In this document: piece after piece, positions 17,396-26,245 of the stretch | Numbering within the stretch: position 1 is the first letter of the stretch | How the letters are laid out: each line of letters begins with the position of its first letter | Assembly: GCA_965223675.1 (NCBI GenBank) | Contig: OZ245013.1 | Coordinates: 682,001-746,000 of the forward strand | DNA from: JAGQKC01 sp965223675 | GTDB lineage: Bacteria; Nitrospirota; Nitrospiria; Nitrospirales; UBA8639 | Length of the DNA stretch: 64,000 nt | Direction: 5' to 3' | Translations under genes and position numbers: made by a program | The notes under the pieces: generated by a model | The model's database searches: none | What the model saw: only the letters and a program-made list of their open reading frames with translations | What the model was told of the DNA's origin: nothing

Positions 17396-17962
17396 TTAGC
17401 GCTAATAAACGAGTGCTAATCGATGCAGAGAATTGATGGACGTCTTTTTTTATCCCCTCCCAAGATATCTCAATTATTATTCATCCAAAGATTTGGCTCA
17501 TATGAGAATCTCATGCGGGATGGTAAAGTTGCTGGCAAGAAGGGGACAGATAGTAACCTTAGGTAATAGTCGATCGAGATTTCTGTGGAACGAACAACGA
17601 AAGTATAAAAGTAATTTTCCTAACCTGATTCATGAGCCAGCCTATAAATGAGAATGTTGGGCATTAGGTAAAGTACTTCAAGCAGAGACACCTGCGAAAA
17701 CTATATTCGTCCTTGTCTAACATTTTATCGGATGGGATGGGAGTGGGACGGCAAGAGCGGTAAAGAGAAATAGTTATAGCCGATTCAGTTATGCCGGATC
17801 AATTTCACTCCTCGTTGCTCCGTTCCGATACTCGCTGCGTCATTCAACACGTCAATCGTGTGCAGTCACGCCAAGCGGGTATCACCTTCCTGCTTTTCAC
17901 GCGTCTGATCCCGCATAGAAAGCTTGGACACCTTTGATCACCCTGTCGGTTGGTTTGCTGCT
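17396..17962. other. gene-poor intergenic region
   Basis: About 570 bp without a convincing gene. It contains GTTATAGCCGATTCAGTT near 17774, which recurs inverted near 58641 after the cytochrome c gene, and a GGGGACAGAT motif near 17541. The rest shows no structure I can interpret. Confidence 0.4.
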
Positions 17963-18070
17963 TTAATCTAAAATGTGGATCGAGGAGCCAGTGGGGCTCT
18001 TCATGATCGTGTCCAAGCCTGGTTCAACTGGCATGTATTGGGATTCGTTATTCTTGGAAAGTTGACTCAT
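17963..18070 (-). CDS. possible 35-residue peptide at the end of the secretion operon
   Basis: The ATG at 18070 has GAGGAG 7-8 bp upstream and the frame runs 35 codons to a TAG at 17963. The product is polar (MSQLSKNNESQYMP, ending SSIHILD) with no Cys and no hydrophobic segment. It lies 37 bp after the outer-membrane barrel gene on the same strand, so it would be cotranscribed with the secretion operon. Only the ribosome binding site and position support it. Confidence 0.35.
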   Translation of the reverse strand: MSQLSKNNESQYMPVEPGLDTIMKSPTGSSIHILD

Positions 18071-18107
18071 TTTCTTGCTCCTCTTCATTTTTATCATTAT
18101 TTCTCGA

Positions 18108-19508
18108 TTAGAGGAGTTTCGACCAGAAGAACATAATACCATGTCCTCCTTTTTCCGGTCCTTGCCGATCTCGAAATATCCCAAAGTTATAGCTGTAATT
18201 GATCTCAACTTGTGATCCCCATGGAGCACCACTCACCACTCCTGTGCCTATGGCCGGAAGCATATCCACCTGGTTGTGAACGGAGCCATCTCGACGGAAG
18301 CGAGCACGATCGACGGCTGCCCACGTTCCACGAATGTAGGGATACAAAAAAAAGAAGGCTTCATATCGATACATGATATTAGCGATACCGTACTTCCGAG
18401 GAAACAACTCATTAAAAGCAACGCCTGGAAGAAGAGGACGAGAAAGAGATTCCCATTCATAGCCAGTGGGTCGACCTGGCAATCGGAAGGTTGAAAATCG
18501 ATCTAAATCCCTGCCAACCCCTCCGTGTACGCTAGCAATTAGTCGATGTCGTTCATTATCAAGCCAAGGCACTTTGTCGGCAATGAAGGCATAGATATTC
18601 GCTGAAAAAAACGTGCGTTCTTTGGCAACGTCAGGCGAATCAAAAGCCACCCCGCCCCACTGCCGCCAGGTTTCGCGATGTCCGTAGATGACATCGCCCC
18701 CTAACGCTATTCCTGTATGAAGTAACTCCATGAGGTTTCGTTCGAGTGCATCCACTCGTAGCCGAAAATGCACATGCCCCTCATAGGTGTCCGTGGGCAC
18801 AATAAAAGTGTCTGCCGCTTTTGAACTTTGGTTGAACCATCGAAAACCTGGTTCATACGTCAACGCGAATTCAAAAGCATTATCTTGATATCCTGGTCGT
18901 AACGATGTGCGATACCCGATGCCGATGCCTGCGAAAACATAGTTCCACTCTACCTCCACATCTCGAATTCGTTGTCCCTCTACATATTCGCTTCGACCGA
19001 GGGGGAGAATGAAATTTTCCAGCGTGAAAAACCCAAACCATGGGCTATGGGGGGTGAAGCCGCGTTGATATTGAATATCATTGACGACTCCGGAAAAGGT
19101 TCCACGGAATCGATGATTTTCTTCTTCCCAATTATGCCAAACATACAACGCGCCGAAGGGTAAAATTTCCAGTGTACTCGGTCCCTCTGGGATCCACTGT
19201 ACGCCGGCATTGATAGCCGTGACATGACGACGATCACGTGGAGGAATGTGAATTTCTTTTCCAAACAGTTCAGTGTCATATGGCTGACCAGCCATCGGTG
19301 TGTGAGAGTCCTCTCCTCGTACGGTGTGAGCAGGGTTTCCGATGATGACGATGACCGCTATCACTATCAGTTTGAAACGCCAGGTATTTTGAAAGACATA
19401 GAGAGCAGTGTGACTGCGCATCCATATAGCCATCAGAAAGAATGTAAGCGTTTTCATGACGGGCACTCTGGAATGAACAAGGCGAGAGACTTGTATGAAG
19501 GCGATCAT
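18108..19508 (-). CDS. outer-membrane beta-barrel protein
   Basis: A 466-residue exported protein. A hydrophobic helix (about 44-60) is followed by a long series of amphipathic strands with aromatic belts (GFFTLENFILPLG, VEWNYVFAGIGIGYR, FEFALTYEPGFRWF, GHVHFRLRVDA, QVEINYSYNFG), typical of outer-membrane barrels. The chain ends GHGIMFFWSKLL, a plausible C-terminal barrel strand. The start is uncertain; ATG at 19457 (MKTLTFF) or 19508 are possible. The 19508 start overlaps the protease gene by 4 bp (ATGA). I do not recognise the family. Position at the end of the secretion operon suggests an outer-membrane partner or substrate of that system. Confidence 0.7.
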   Translation of the reverse strand: MIAFIQVSRLVHSRVPVMKTLTFFLMAIWMRSHTALYVFQNTWRFKLIVIAVIVIIGNPAHTVRGEDSHTPMAGQPYDTELFGKEIHIPPRDRRHVTAINAGVQWIPEGPSTLEILPFGALYVWHNWEEENHRFRGTFSGVVNDIQYQRGFTPHSPWFGFFTLENFILPLGRSEYVEGQRIRDVEVEWNYVFAGIGIGYRTSLRPGYQDNAFEFALTYEPGFRWFNQSSKAADTFIVPTDTYEGHVHFRLRVDALERNLMELLHTGIALGGDVIYGHRETWRQWGGVAFDSPDVAKERTFFSANIYAFIADKVPWLDNERHRLIASVHGGVGRDLDRFSTFRLPGRPTGYEWESLSRPLLPGVAFNELFPRKYGIANIMYRYEAFFFLYPYIRGTWAAVDRARFRRDGSVHNQVDMLPAIGTGVVSGAPWGSQVEINYSYNFGIFRDRQGPEKGGHGIMFFWSKLL

Positions 19509-20293
19509 GAACGTGGTTTGAGGTGGAGTTGTCGTTTATTGGTGTCTAACGTGACGAGGAAGTGATTGAGAAAGGACATACCTAAAAGCCCATCGATGCC
19601 AGCTGGACTATCTGGAAGGTCATGAATAGCCACAGCAACATCGTTCACTTGCGCTGTACCAGCGCGAATTGATGAGATCTTGCTTACGTTGACTTGTATG
19701 GGGCCACCAGCAGTATTGACAGTTGTTAATTGTGTTGCGGTACTAGCATTGAGCCCGAGATCAAGCGCCACGTCATTTGAAAGCACCGTCATTGTTGCTC
19801 CCGTATCAAGAATGAGGTGCGCATTTCGAGTTTGATTCAATCGAACGGTGACGAGTAGAGAGCCACCATATGGTGTAACAGGAACGATGACAAGATCCGG
19901 ATCTTCTTCTAGAAAAGGTTCATCTTCTTCATCCGTGAACGTATACTCATGGTTGATTTCTTTTTCTTCGACGAGGGCTTGTTGCGTTGTTGATGAAGGA
20001 GAAATCTGTGGATAAGAAGGTTGAGAAGGTGAGTGAGAGACTTGAGGATTGTCACCTTCAAGTTCCTCAAGCAATAACGAACACCTTTCAAGTTGGGTTG
20101 GACTATCGGTTAACACGGTTGTTCCAGATAAGTCCTCACAGCGATAGGTCGAAGCCAATGGCGACATGAACGTTGAGGTGGAAGAAAGGCTAAGGGTTAC
20201 AATAAAGAAATAAATACTGAATATCTGGAAAGAGATGCGTTTGCTTGGAAAATTTCTCATGTGTTCTGCGATGAAGGTAACGTCAGTCTTCAA
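19505..20293 (-). CDS. retropepsin-like aspartic protease, exported
   Basis: 262 residues with an N-terminal hydrophobic segment (signal or anchor, about 23-45), a variable Ser/Gln/Glu-rich linker (about 85-130), and a C-terminal clan AA aspartic protease domain. The active-site motif is LILDTGATMTVLS, followed by VNTAGGPIQVNVSKI and DGLLGMSFLNHF, as in bacterial TIGR02281/gag-asp-protease-type proteins. The domain should act as a dimer in the periplasm. It overlaps the barrel gene by 4 bp and starts only a few bases after the PilP-like gene, so it is translated as part of the secretion operon. Its target is unknown. Confidence 0.85.
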   Translation of the reverse strand: MKTDVTFIAEHMRNFPSKRISFQIFSIYFFIVTLSLSSTSTFMSPLASTYRCEDLSGTTVLTDSPTQLERCSLLLEELEGDNPQVSHSPSQPSYPQISPSSTTQQALVEEKEINHEYTFTDEEDEPFLEEDPDLVIVPVTPYGGSLLVTVRLNQTRNAHLILDTGATMTVLSNDVALDLGLNASTATQLTTVNTAGGPIQVNVSKISSIRAGTAQVNDVAVAIHDLPDSPAGIDGLLGMSFLNHFLVTLDTNKRQLHLKPRS

Positions 20294-20297
20294 TCGA

Positions 20298-20903
20298 TCA
20301 GGAATTAGGATGATCCTTAGTCAGTGGAATTTCAGCCTTGACGTGGTCTCCAGATGCTAAGACCTGCGTTGATAATATGACCAGGGTTGGATCAATACGA
20401 TTGACGAATATGCGGCCTTCCACTGTCGCGCCTTGTTTAACGATGTATATTGATTGTCCCTTGGTTAAAAACGCTTGACTCTCACCCCCTTTTTTTAGAT
20501 ATCCAAGAAAACGAAATTGACGTAATTGTTGTTGAGCTTGCTGATAGGCCAATTCTTCAGGAGACGGGCCTGAGGGTGGCGTAAATACTGGTTTGGCTTC
20601 AACAGGTTTGACGGCAATCTTTTTTGAAGGCATCGCTTTCTTTGATGAGGGGGTAGTTGAGCGACGGTTAAAAGAACTGAAAATATTTCGAGGTGTGGAC
20701 AAGGCAATATTTTGGCGAGGATTCGTGAAGGATTTTGATAACGTTAAGGCATGAGAAGTCGAGCCGAGTATGCTCCCGATGGAGGTAGAATTGTTTACGG
20801 AGGTATCGGAACTTTCTGTCTCATCTGAGTATTGCAATACGAGAGTGCCTCCCCAGATGATGAGTAAGGCGACAAGAAGCTGTATCTTTGTTTTATTAGT
20901 CAT
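20298..20903 (-). CDS. PilP/GspC-like inner-membrane assembly protein
   Basis: 201 residues: one N-terminal membrane helix (IQLLVALLIIWGGTLVL), a Ser/Thr/Pro-rich linker, and a C-terminal beta domain (RQFRFLGYLKKGG, QAFLTKGQSIYIVKQGATV, YIVKQG, VILS) that resembles the PilP/GspC homology region linking inner-membrane components to the secretin. It overlaps the upstream PilO-like gene by 4 bp. The assignment rests on the short GYLKKGG...FLTKGQ...VKQG pattern and operon position. Confidence 0.65.
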   Translation of the reverse strand: MTNKTKIQLLVALLIIWGGTLVLQYSDETESSDTSVNNSTSIGSILGSTSHALTLSKSFTNPRQNIALSTPRNIFSSFNRRSTTPSSKKAMPSKKIAVKPVEAKPVFTPPSGPSPEELAYQQAQQQLRQFRFLGYLKKGGESQAFLTKGQSIYIVKQGATVEGRIFVNRIDPTLVILSTQVLASGDHVKAEIPLTKDHPNS

Positions 20904-21475
20904 AATTGATGAAGTTCTTGTTCCGAACGTTCTTTGTGATGCCTTAAGAAAGTGGCGACTTTAATCTTAAATCCAACTTCATGTGGTTTATTGGTTCGCT
21001 CTGCAGAGAGTTTTTCTATGAAGATATACGGCCATTTCGCCTCGAGTTCAAAAATAAATTTTCTGATTGATTTGTACTTTCCAGAGGCCTCAAAGGAAAT
21101 AATCCCTTTAGTCGCGAGATCATGACGCAGTTTCTGGAGGTCATATCCCATTCCGGGAATTTCGACGCGATGGGTCTTCGCAAGAGAGGCTATGGAGACA
21201 CTCAGTCGGGTGAAGTCCTTCTCTGCAGGAAGTCCATTCCAGATTTCAGCCAATACTTCCTGGGTATTTCGAGCGGTTTTTAACTGTTGTTGAGTCTGCA
21301 GCGCTTGACTATAGGCTGCTGAGTTATGTTCAAGCGTCGTTTTCGCTGGGACAAACACGAATGCATACATGCCTAGTGCGATGAGGCATGATAAGCCAGT
21401 GACAATCGTCAATGGAATGAGGTGACGTGAAACTTGAAATGTTGTCTTGGAGCGTCTGATGAATGCGAGCGGCAT
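20900..21475 (-). CDS. PilO/GspM-like protein
   Basis: 191 residues: a cytoplasmic basic N-terminus, one membrane helix (IVTGLSCLIALGMYAFVFVP), a coiled-coil helix (residues 45-75), and a C-terminal ferredoxin-like fold (ISFEASGKYKSIRKFIFELEAKWPYIFIEKLSAER), the standard PilO arrangement. With the PilN-like protein it forms the periplasmic scaffold of the machine. ATGA overlap with the next gene downstream. Confidence 0.8.
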   Translation of the reverse strand: MPLAFIRRSKTTFQVSRHLIPLTIVTGLSCLIALGMYAFVFVPAKTTLEHNSAAYSQALQTQQQLKTARNTQEVLAEIWNGLPAEKDFTRLSVSIASLAKTHRVEIPGMGYDLQKLRHDLATKGIISFEASGKYKSIRKFIFELEAKWPYIFIEKLSAERTNKPHEVGFKIKVATFLRHHKERSEQELHQL

Positions 21476-21494
21476 ATCGGTTTTATACTTTCGT

Positions 21495-22088
21495 TTAACT
21501 TTTCAAGGAAGACGTATGGTTTGATTCATACAACACGGTTAAGGTGAATACTGTGAACGTTTGAGTGTCTGATTTCTTTTTCCGTTTGTTGAGATGCTGA
21601 GATAAGACCACGTGATGAAACGACGGATGTGTCTCTAGGCGATCGACTAGCCTGTTGATATCTGCCAGTGATTTAGCCGAACCACTTAACGTAATAGAAG
21701 CTTCTTTAAAGTTGACCTTCACTGAATTCATTGAAATAGTTTGAGGAACCGTAGACTCTAAATCGTTAAGAAACTGCGTCCAGGAGAATCCCAATTGTTT
21801 GCGAATTTGTTGTGCGAATTTCACTTCTTGTGGAAGGGTTTGAATTCGTGTCTTTGAGAGGTCAAGTCCCTGAGATGACGCATTGATGATCATTTGTTGA
21901 TTACTGACCTTCAGTTCGTGTGTGTGTTGGGCAAACTGCGAGCTTTCATCATGAATAACTTGGCTGACCCACCAGATGCCTCCCGAAAGTAGTAAACTAC
22001 CGACGGTCAACAACGTGAGGCTCCACTGTGCGAGCCGAAGGCCATTCATCCCTGGAGCCGTAAGTGATAGATGAATTCGAGATTTCAT
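21495..22088 (-). CDS. PilN-like protein
   Basis: 197 residues: a short cytoplasmic N-terminus, one membrane helix (LTLLTVGSLLLSGGIWWV), a coiled coil and a C-terminal ferredoxin-like domain with FLNDLESTVPQTISMNSVKVNF and ITLSGSAKSLADINRLVDRLE, the latter a signature of PilN/Fimbrial assembly family. It pairs with PilM at the membrane and PilO in the periplasm. It overlaps the pilM-like gene by 4 bp. Confidence 0.85.
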   Translation of the reverse strand: MKSRIHLSLTAPGMNGLRLAQWSLTLLTVGSLLLSGGIWWVSQVIHDESSQFAQHTHELKVSNQQMIINASSQGLDLSKTRIQTLPQEVKFAQQIRKQLGFSWTQFLNDLESTVPQTISMNSVKVNFKEASITLSGSAKSLADINRLVDRLETHPSFHHVVLSQHLNKRKKKSDTQTFTVFTLTVLYESNHTSSLKS

Positions 22089-23218
22089 GATATGGCTGTT
22101 ACACTGGCATAAGCTGAAAAAGCGTTCATTTGTGGCTCAGACCTCATGATGGCTTTCTTGATTCGTGGAGAAATACTGTCTGAGATCTTTTGTATCATGA
22201 TTGATGGCGGATGTAATAAGCTCGCTCTTAGCATTGTCCCAATGGTTTGTTCTGTGGGGAATAGGCTTTCACCCAGACGCACGCCTTCAGCAATATAGAG
22301 GGGAATGGGGGTCTCCGCCTCTTGTGAAAATGGTTGACTTTCAAAATAATACTGCAGAGTGGCGACAAGTTCATTCGATACACTATTGATGTCTACGGAA
22401 GAACCTTGTGCAAGGTCCTGATTTGCAGCTTCACCTACCTCATGGCCGCCAATCAAAGTTTCATCTGAATAGGGTTCTGGATTGCTGGCCGAATCACAGT
22501 TTTGATTTAAGCGAGGTATGGGCAAGGCTTTAACTCGTAGAAAAGTTGGATGGTCATCGCGAAATGCCATAAAAGAAATTCCCCAGTTGGCCAAATACAA
22601 AAAAAGGTATTCCTCTCCATCTGCGCGTCTTGGTTGCTTCATGCGTCGACTACCTTCATGGATCTTCGGTTGATAGAGGTCACAGACATCTAATCCGGAA
22701 AAGCCAACGGAATTGGGTAAAAGTCCAACTTCAAGACATGCCTGTTCGTATTGTTCAACGATATCTTGTTGAATGGCCGTGGCAAGAACCTGCCTTGTAC
22801 TTGGCTGGTTCTTTGGAGAAGAAAATGTACGATAAGAAAATCGTGTGGTGTTGGTCGATAAGTTCATGTCCTGTTGAAATTTCCACTCGACAATGGAGTC
22901 TTGTTCAGTTTTCTTGGTAGGAAATGAAGGAAAATGTAAAACGGTAGATCGTCCGCAAAGGTCAGGTAACGAAAGAGCGACGGATTGCGGAAGTTTGACG
23001 TGCTTGATGAGGGTGCGTAGGCTTTGAACAAATTCGTTGACATTTTCAATGTTTGGTCTCGCTGGGGATAGCCGTAAAGTCCCAGCCGGCAGGATACTTT
23101 CTGAAATGTGTCGACAACTCATGCCACGCCAGTTTCGTCGAATCTCAACAAGGCAGAGAGAGTCCCGGGTCACCGATAGCCCTAAATTAGGTTTTGTCAT
23201 TGGCAGGAGCGTGATCAT
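22085..23218 (-). CDS. PilM-like actin-fold assembly protein
   Basis: 377 residues. The N-terminus (NLGLSVTRDSLCLVEIRRN) and LPQSVALSLPDLCGRSTVLHFPSFP fit the actin-like PilM/GspL-N fold, which binds the N-terminal tail of PilN in the cytoplasm. The middle segment contains VGFSGLDVCDLY and YLFLYLANWGISFMAFRDD. It overlaps both neighbours by 4 bp, showing tight translational coupling. Sequence conservation with classical PilM is modest, so the call leans on operon order. Confidence 0.75.
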   Translation of the reverse strand: MITLLPMTKPNLGLSVTRDSLCLVEIRRNWRGMSCRHISESILPAGTLRLSPARPNIENVNEFVQSLRTLIKHVKLPQSVALSLPDLCGRSTVLHFPSFPTKKTEQDSIVEWKFQQDMNLSTNTTRFSYRTFSSPKNQPSTRQVLATAIQQDIVEQYEQACLEVGLLPNSVGFSGLDVCDLYQPKIHEGSRRMKQPRRADGEEYLFLYLANWGISFMAFRDDHPTFLRVKALPIPRLNQNCDSASNPEPYSDETLIGGHEVGEAANQDLAQGSSVDINSVSNELVATLQYYFESQPFSQEAETPIPLYIAEGVRLGESLFPTEQTIGTMLRASLLHPPSIMIQKISDSISPRIKKAIMRSEPQMNAFSAYASVTAIS

Positions 23219-24945
23219 GTGATGTCGTCGACCGGAGTGACCCGGTTAATTTCCTTGAGCGTGGTTTCCCCACGAAACACTTTCTGTACAGCAGCTTGTC
23301 TCAAAGTTGTTAATCCTTGCGCCATGGCTGCAATGCGAATTTCAGAAGAAGTTTTCCCTGCTAAAATCATTTCTTTAATCGAGTCCGTCATGTCGAGGAA
23401 CTCGGTAATGCCTTTTCTTCCACGATAGCCAAGGCCATGACATTCATGGCAACCTTTTCCCTCATATAAAGTATTAATTTTTACTTTCTCAAAATCCAGT
23501 CCTGATTCCTGGCAGAGTTCAGGACTGATTTCAACTGGGACTTTGCAAAATGGACAAATTGCTCGGACCAATCGTTGTGCAAGAATACAACTGAGAGAGG
23601 CCACAAAATTGTAAGGCTCGATTCCCATATTAACGAATCGGCTGATGACGTCAAATGCATTATTGGCATGCACTGTTGTAAAGACTAAATGTCCGGTTAG
23701 AGCAGACTGAATGGCAATTTGAGCTGTTTCGACGTCTCGAATTTCCCCAACCATGATTTTGTCAGGGTCATGACGTAAGATCGAACGAAGCCCGCGAGCA
23801 AAGGTGAGTCCTTTCTTTTCATTGACTGGTATTTGGACAATCCCCTTTAATTGATATTCAACAGGGTCTTCGATGGTAATGATTTTGTCTTCGACCGTGT
23901 GGACCTCATTGAGTGCACCATACAAGGTGGTGGTTTTTCCGCTTCCCGTGGGGCCGGTCACGAGTACCATGCCATACGGCCGAGTAATCGCTCGTCGAAA
24001 TCGACGCAAGTCTTCCGGATTAAACCCAAGGACGTTGAGATCTAGCCCATGTGTGCCAGTGGCAATATGTTGTTTGTCTAGGATTCGGATGACCACAGAT
24101 TCTCCAAAGACACTCGGAAGAATCGAGACACGAAAGTCTACCGTTCGCTTATCCACATGCAGTTTGAATCGGCCATCTTGAGGAATTCTTCGCTCCGCTA
24201 TGTCCAATTCTGCCATAATTTTTAGTCGTGAAATTAAGGAGGCATGCAATGAACTTGATAGGGGTTCCATGGCAGTATACAGGACCCCATCAATACGAAA
24301 TTTGACATGAACGAGTTGATCCGTTGCCTCAATGTGGATATCACTCGTTTGTTTTTGTAGTGCGCTGAGAATGATGGTGTTGACCAGCTTGACAACAGGG
24401 CTTTGGTCCTTTGTGATTTGTTCGACTGAGAGAATTTCTTCGCCTTTTTCATCTTCTTTGATGAGAACGGGATCAAGTTCAGCCTGAATTCTTGTGAGGA
24501 CCTGCTTGTTGCCCTCGCTAGCAGCTAATGCTTCATTAATGGCGGCCTGCGATGAGACAACAAGTCGTAATTCACGGCCTAAGAACAGTTCTAATTCATC
24601 GAGAACTCGCACGTCTTGTGGATTGGGAATGGCGATCGTCAACACTCCGTGATCTTCGGACACCGGCACAAACGGGTATCGATGCATCCATTCAACGGGA
24701 ATAGTTTCAAAGAATTCAGGGTCCACTCGAAATTCGTGAAGTGGTTCGTAGGGCAGTCCATATTGCTCTGCTAACGCTTGAACAATATGTTCCTCAGACA
24801 CGATGCCTTCTTCCAGTAAGACAGTCTTGAGGGGCTGCTGCGTCTCAAGGGCTTTCGAGACCAGCTGTTCCATCATGGAGTCGGAGATGAGGCCTCGTTT
24901 GACAAAAATGTCTTCGAGGGCCATGCGTTTAAGAGGTGTTGGCAT
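23215..24945 (-). CDS. gspE: GspE/PilB-type secretion ATPase
   Basis: 576 residues, full family length. The N-terminal MshEN domain (about 1-150, ILVEEGIVSEEHIVQALAE-like blocks and PVSEDHGVLTIAIPNPQDV) is followed by the ATPase core: SDIHIEA, DGVLYTAMEPL, Walker A GPTGSGKTTTLYG, Asp box EDPVEY, Walker B ILRHDPDKIMVGEIRD and the His box LTGHLVFTTVHANNA. The tetracysteine zinc motif is intact (CPFCK ... CHECHGLGYRGRKG). It powers pseudopilus assembly at the cytoplasmic membrane. MshEN domains in some relatives bind cyclic di-GMP, which is a possibility here. Confidence 0.95.
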   Translation of the reverse strand: MPTPLKRMALEDIFVKRGLISDSMMEQLVSKALETQQPLKTVLLEEGIVSEEHIVQALAEQYGLPYEPLHEFRVDPEFFETIPVEWMHRYPFVPVSEDHGVLTIAIPNPQDVRVLDELELFLGRELRLVVSSQAAINEALAASEGNKQVLTRIQAELDPVLIKEDEKGEEILSVEQITKDQSPVVKLVNTIILSALQKQTSDIHIEATDQLVHVKFRIDGVLYTAMEPLSSSLHASLISRLKIMAELDIAERRIPQDGRFKLHVDKRTVDFRVSILPSVFGESVVIRILDKQHIATGTHGLDLNVLGFNPEDLRRFRRAITRPYGMVLVTGPTGSGKTTTLYGALNEVHTVEDKIITIEDPVEYQLKGIVQIPVNEKKGLTFARGLRSILRHDPDKIMVGEIRDVETAQIAIQSALTGHLVFTTVHANNAFDVISRFVNMGIEPYNFVASLSCILAQRLVRAICPFCKVPVEISPELCQESGLDFEKVKINTLYEGKGCHECHGLGYRGRKGITEFLDMTDSIKEMILAGKTSSEIRIAAMAQGLTTLRQAAVQKVFRGETTLKEINRVTPVDDIT

Positions 24946-24971
24946 CCGGCGTCTCTACTGACGTAAAAGTC

Positions 24972-26180
24972 TTAAATAGCCCCAGCAAGATTAAAGATTG
25001 GTAAATACATAATGATCAGGATTCCGGCAACCAAGATCCCCATGCCCAGCAAAAGAACCGGTTCGATCCAGGTCGTTAATCGCGAAAGTTTGTAGTCCAG
25101 CTCACCTTCATGAAATTCGGCAACCTCAAGCAACATGGTTTCTAATGAACCGGTGGTCTCTCCGACTTCAATCATTTCGATCGTCATTTTAGGGAGGAAT
25201 GACTCCTGTTTGAGCGAGACGGAAAGACTTTTTCCGTCGCGGACGGAGTTAATCGTCGATGCAAGCGCACGGGTGAAGACCTTATTGGTCATACCTCGAG
25301 CCGTGACTTGTAATGCTGATAACAGTGGAGTACCACCAGCAAGAATTGTGGAAAGGGTTCGCGTAAAACGAATAACTTGGTTTTTGAGAATGACGTCCCC
25401 AAGCACGGGAATGCCAAGAAGCCATTGATGGATCTGTAGTTGACCGGCAGGAGTTTTCCGCCAAAGGTGAATACTGATGCCGCCTATCAGGAGGCCGAGT
25501 CCTATCCAGGGGAGCCAGACCCCCACAGAATTGATGGTATCGAGAAGTACCTGCGTCGCAAACGGAAGTTCGGTATTGCTTTCAGCATAGACTTCCGAAA
25601 AGATCGGCATGACATATGCCAGCAAAAACCCCACGACGCCAAAACCAAATACGACGAGGAACGTTGGGTAGGCTAGCGCACTTCTGACCTTCTCCTGAAC
25701 GCTAATCAGAAGTTTGAGATACCCGATATACCGCTGAATGACTTCCGGAAGATTTCCAGCTTGTTCGCCTGAACGAATTGAGGCTTGATACAGTTCAGGA
25801 AAATATGTGGGGTAATTAGCCATGGCTTCAGAGATTGATGTTCCACCACGTATTTCTTCGCGAAGACTCAGAAGTGTTTGTTGAAACGCTCCCTTCGTGG
25901 CTCGTTCCGAAAGCAAGTCGAAACTGCGTAACATCGGGAGTCCGGATTTAATCAGGGCAAGAAATTCTTGATTAAAAATAAGAAACTCTCGAAGCGAGAG
26001 CGGTTTTCCTTTTCGTTGAAATGTGTGTACACTGGTCCGGGTCCCTTTCCCGTTCAGTTCAAGAATAAGAAGACCTTGGGTTTCCAGTCTGGTCCGGACC
26101 AAACGTTCGTTGTCGTCTTCCGCCGTATCTTCAAAAATACTTCCATCAGGACGGGCAGCTCTGTAGCGAAATTGTGGCAC
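24972..26180 (-). CDS. gspF: GspF/PilC-type inner-membrane platform protein
   Basis: 402 residues with the duplicated T2SSF domain: first copy LSLREFLIFNQEFLALIKSGLPML ... SGEQAGNLPEVIQRYIGYL, a membrane helix region (FLVVFGFGVVGFLLAYVMPIF), second copy VIRFTRTLSTILAGGTPLLSALQ ... EVGETTGSLETMLLEVAEFHE, and a C-terminal membrane helix (VLLLGMGILVAGILIIMYLPIF). It forms the platform on which the ATPase acts. It starts 65 bp after the LysM gene and ends 26 bp before gspE. Confidence 0.95.
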   Translation of the reverse strand: MPQFRYRAARPDGSIFEDTAEDDNERLVRTRLETQGLLILELNGKGTRTSVHTFQRKGKPLSLREFLIFNQEFLALIKSGLPMLRSFDLLSERATKGAFQQTLLSLREEIRGGTSISEAMANYPTYFPELYQASIRSGEQAGNLPEVIQRYIGYLKLLISVQEKVRSALAYPTFLVVFGFGVVGFLLAYVMPIFSEVYAESNTELPFATQVLLDTINSVGVWLPWIGLGLLIGGISIHLWRKTPAGQLQIHQWLLGIPVLGDVILKNQVIRFTRTLSTILAGGTPLLSALQVTARGMTNKVFTRALASTINSVRDGKSLSVSLKQESFLPKMTIEMIEVGETTGSLETMLLEVAEFHEGELDYKLSRLTTWIEPVLLLGMGILVAGILIIMYLPIFNLAGAI

Positions 26181-26245
26181 GAGGTCGCAACATTCGGAGC
26201 AGTCAAATGAGTGAAAAGATCGTGAGTGCCAATGGATGTTCCTTA

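Noticed and set aside
17433..17651. Plus-strand 72-residue frame
   Set aside because: No ribosome binding site, random composition, and only AT-rich spacer around it.
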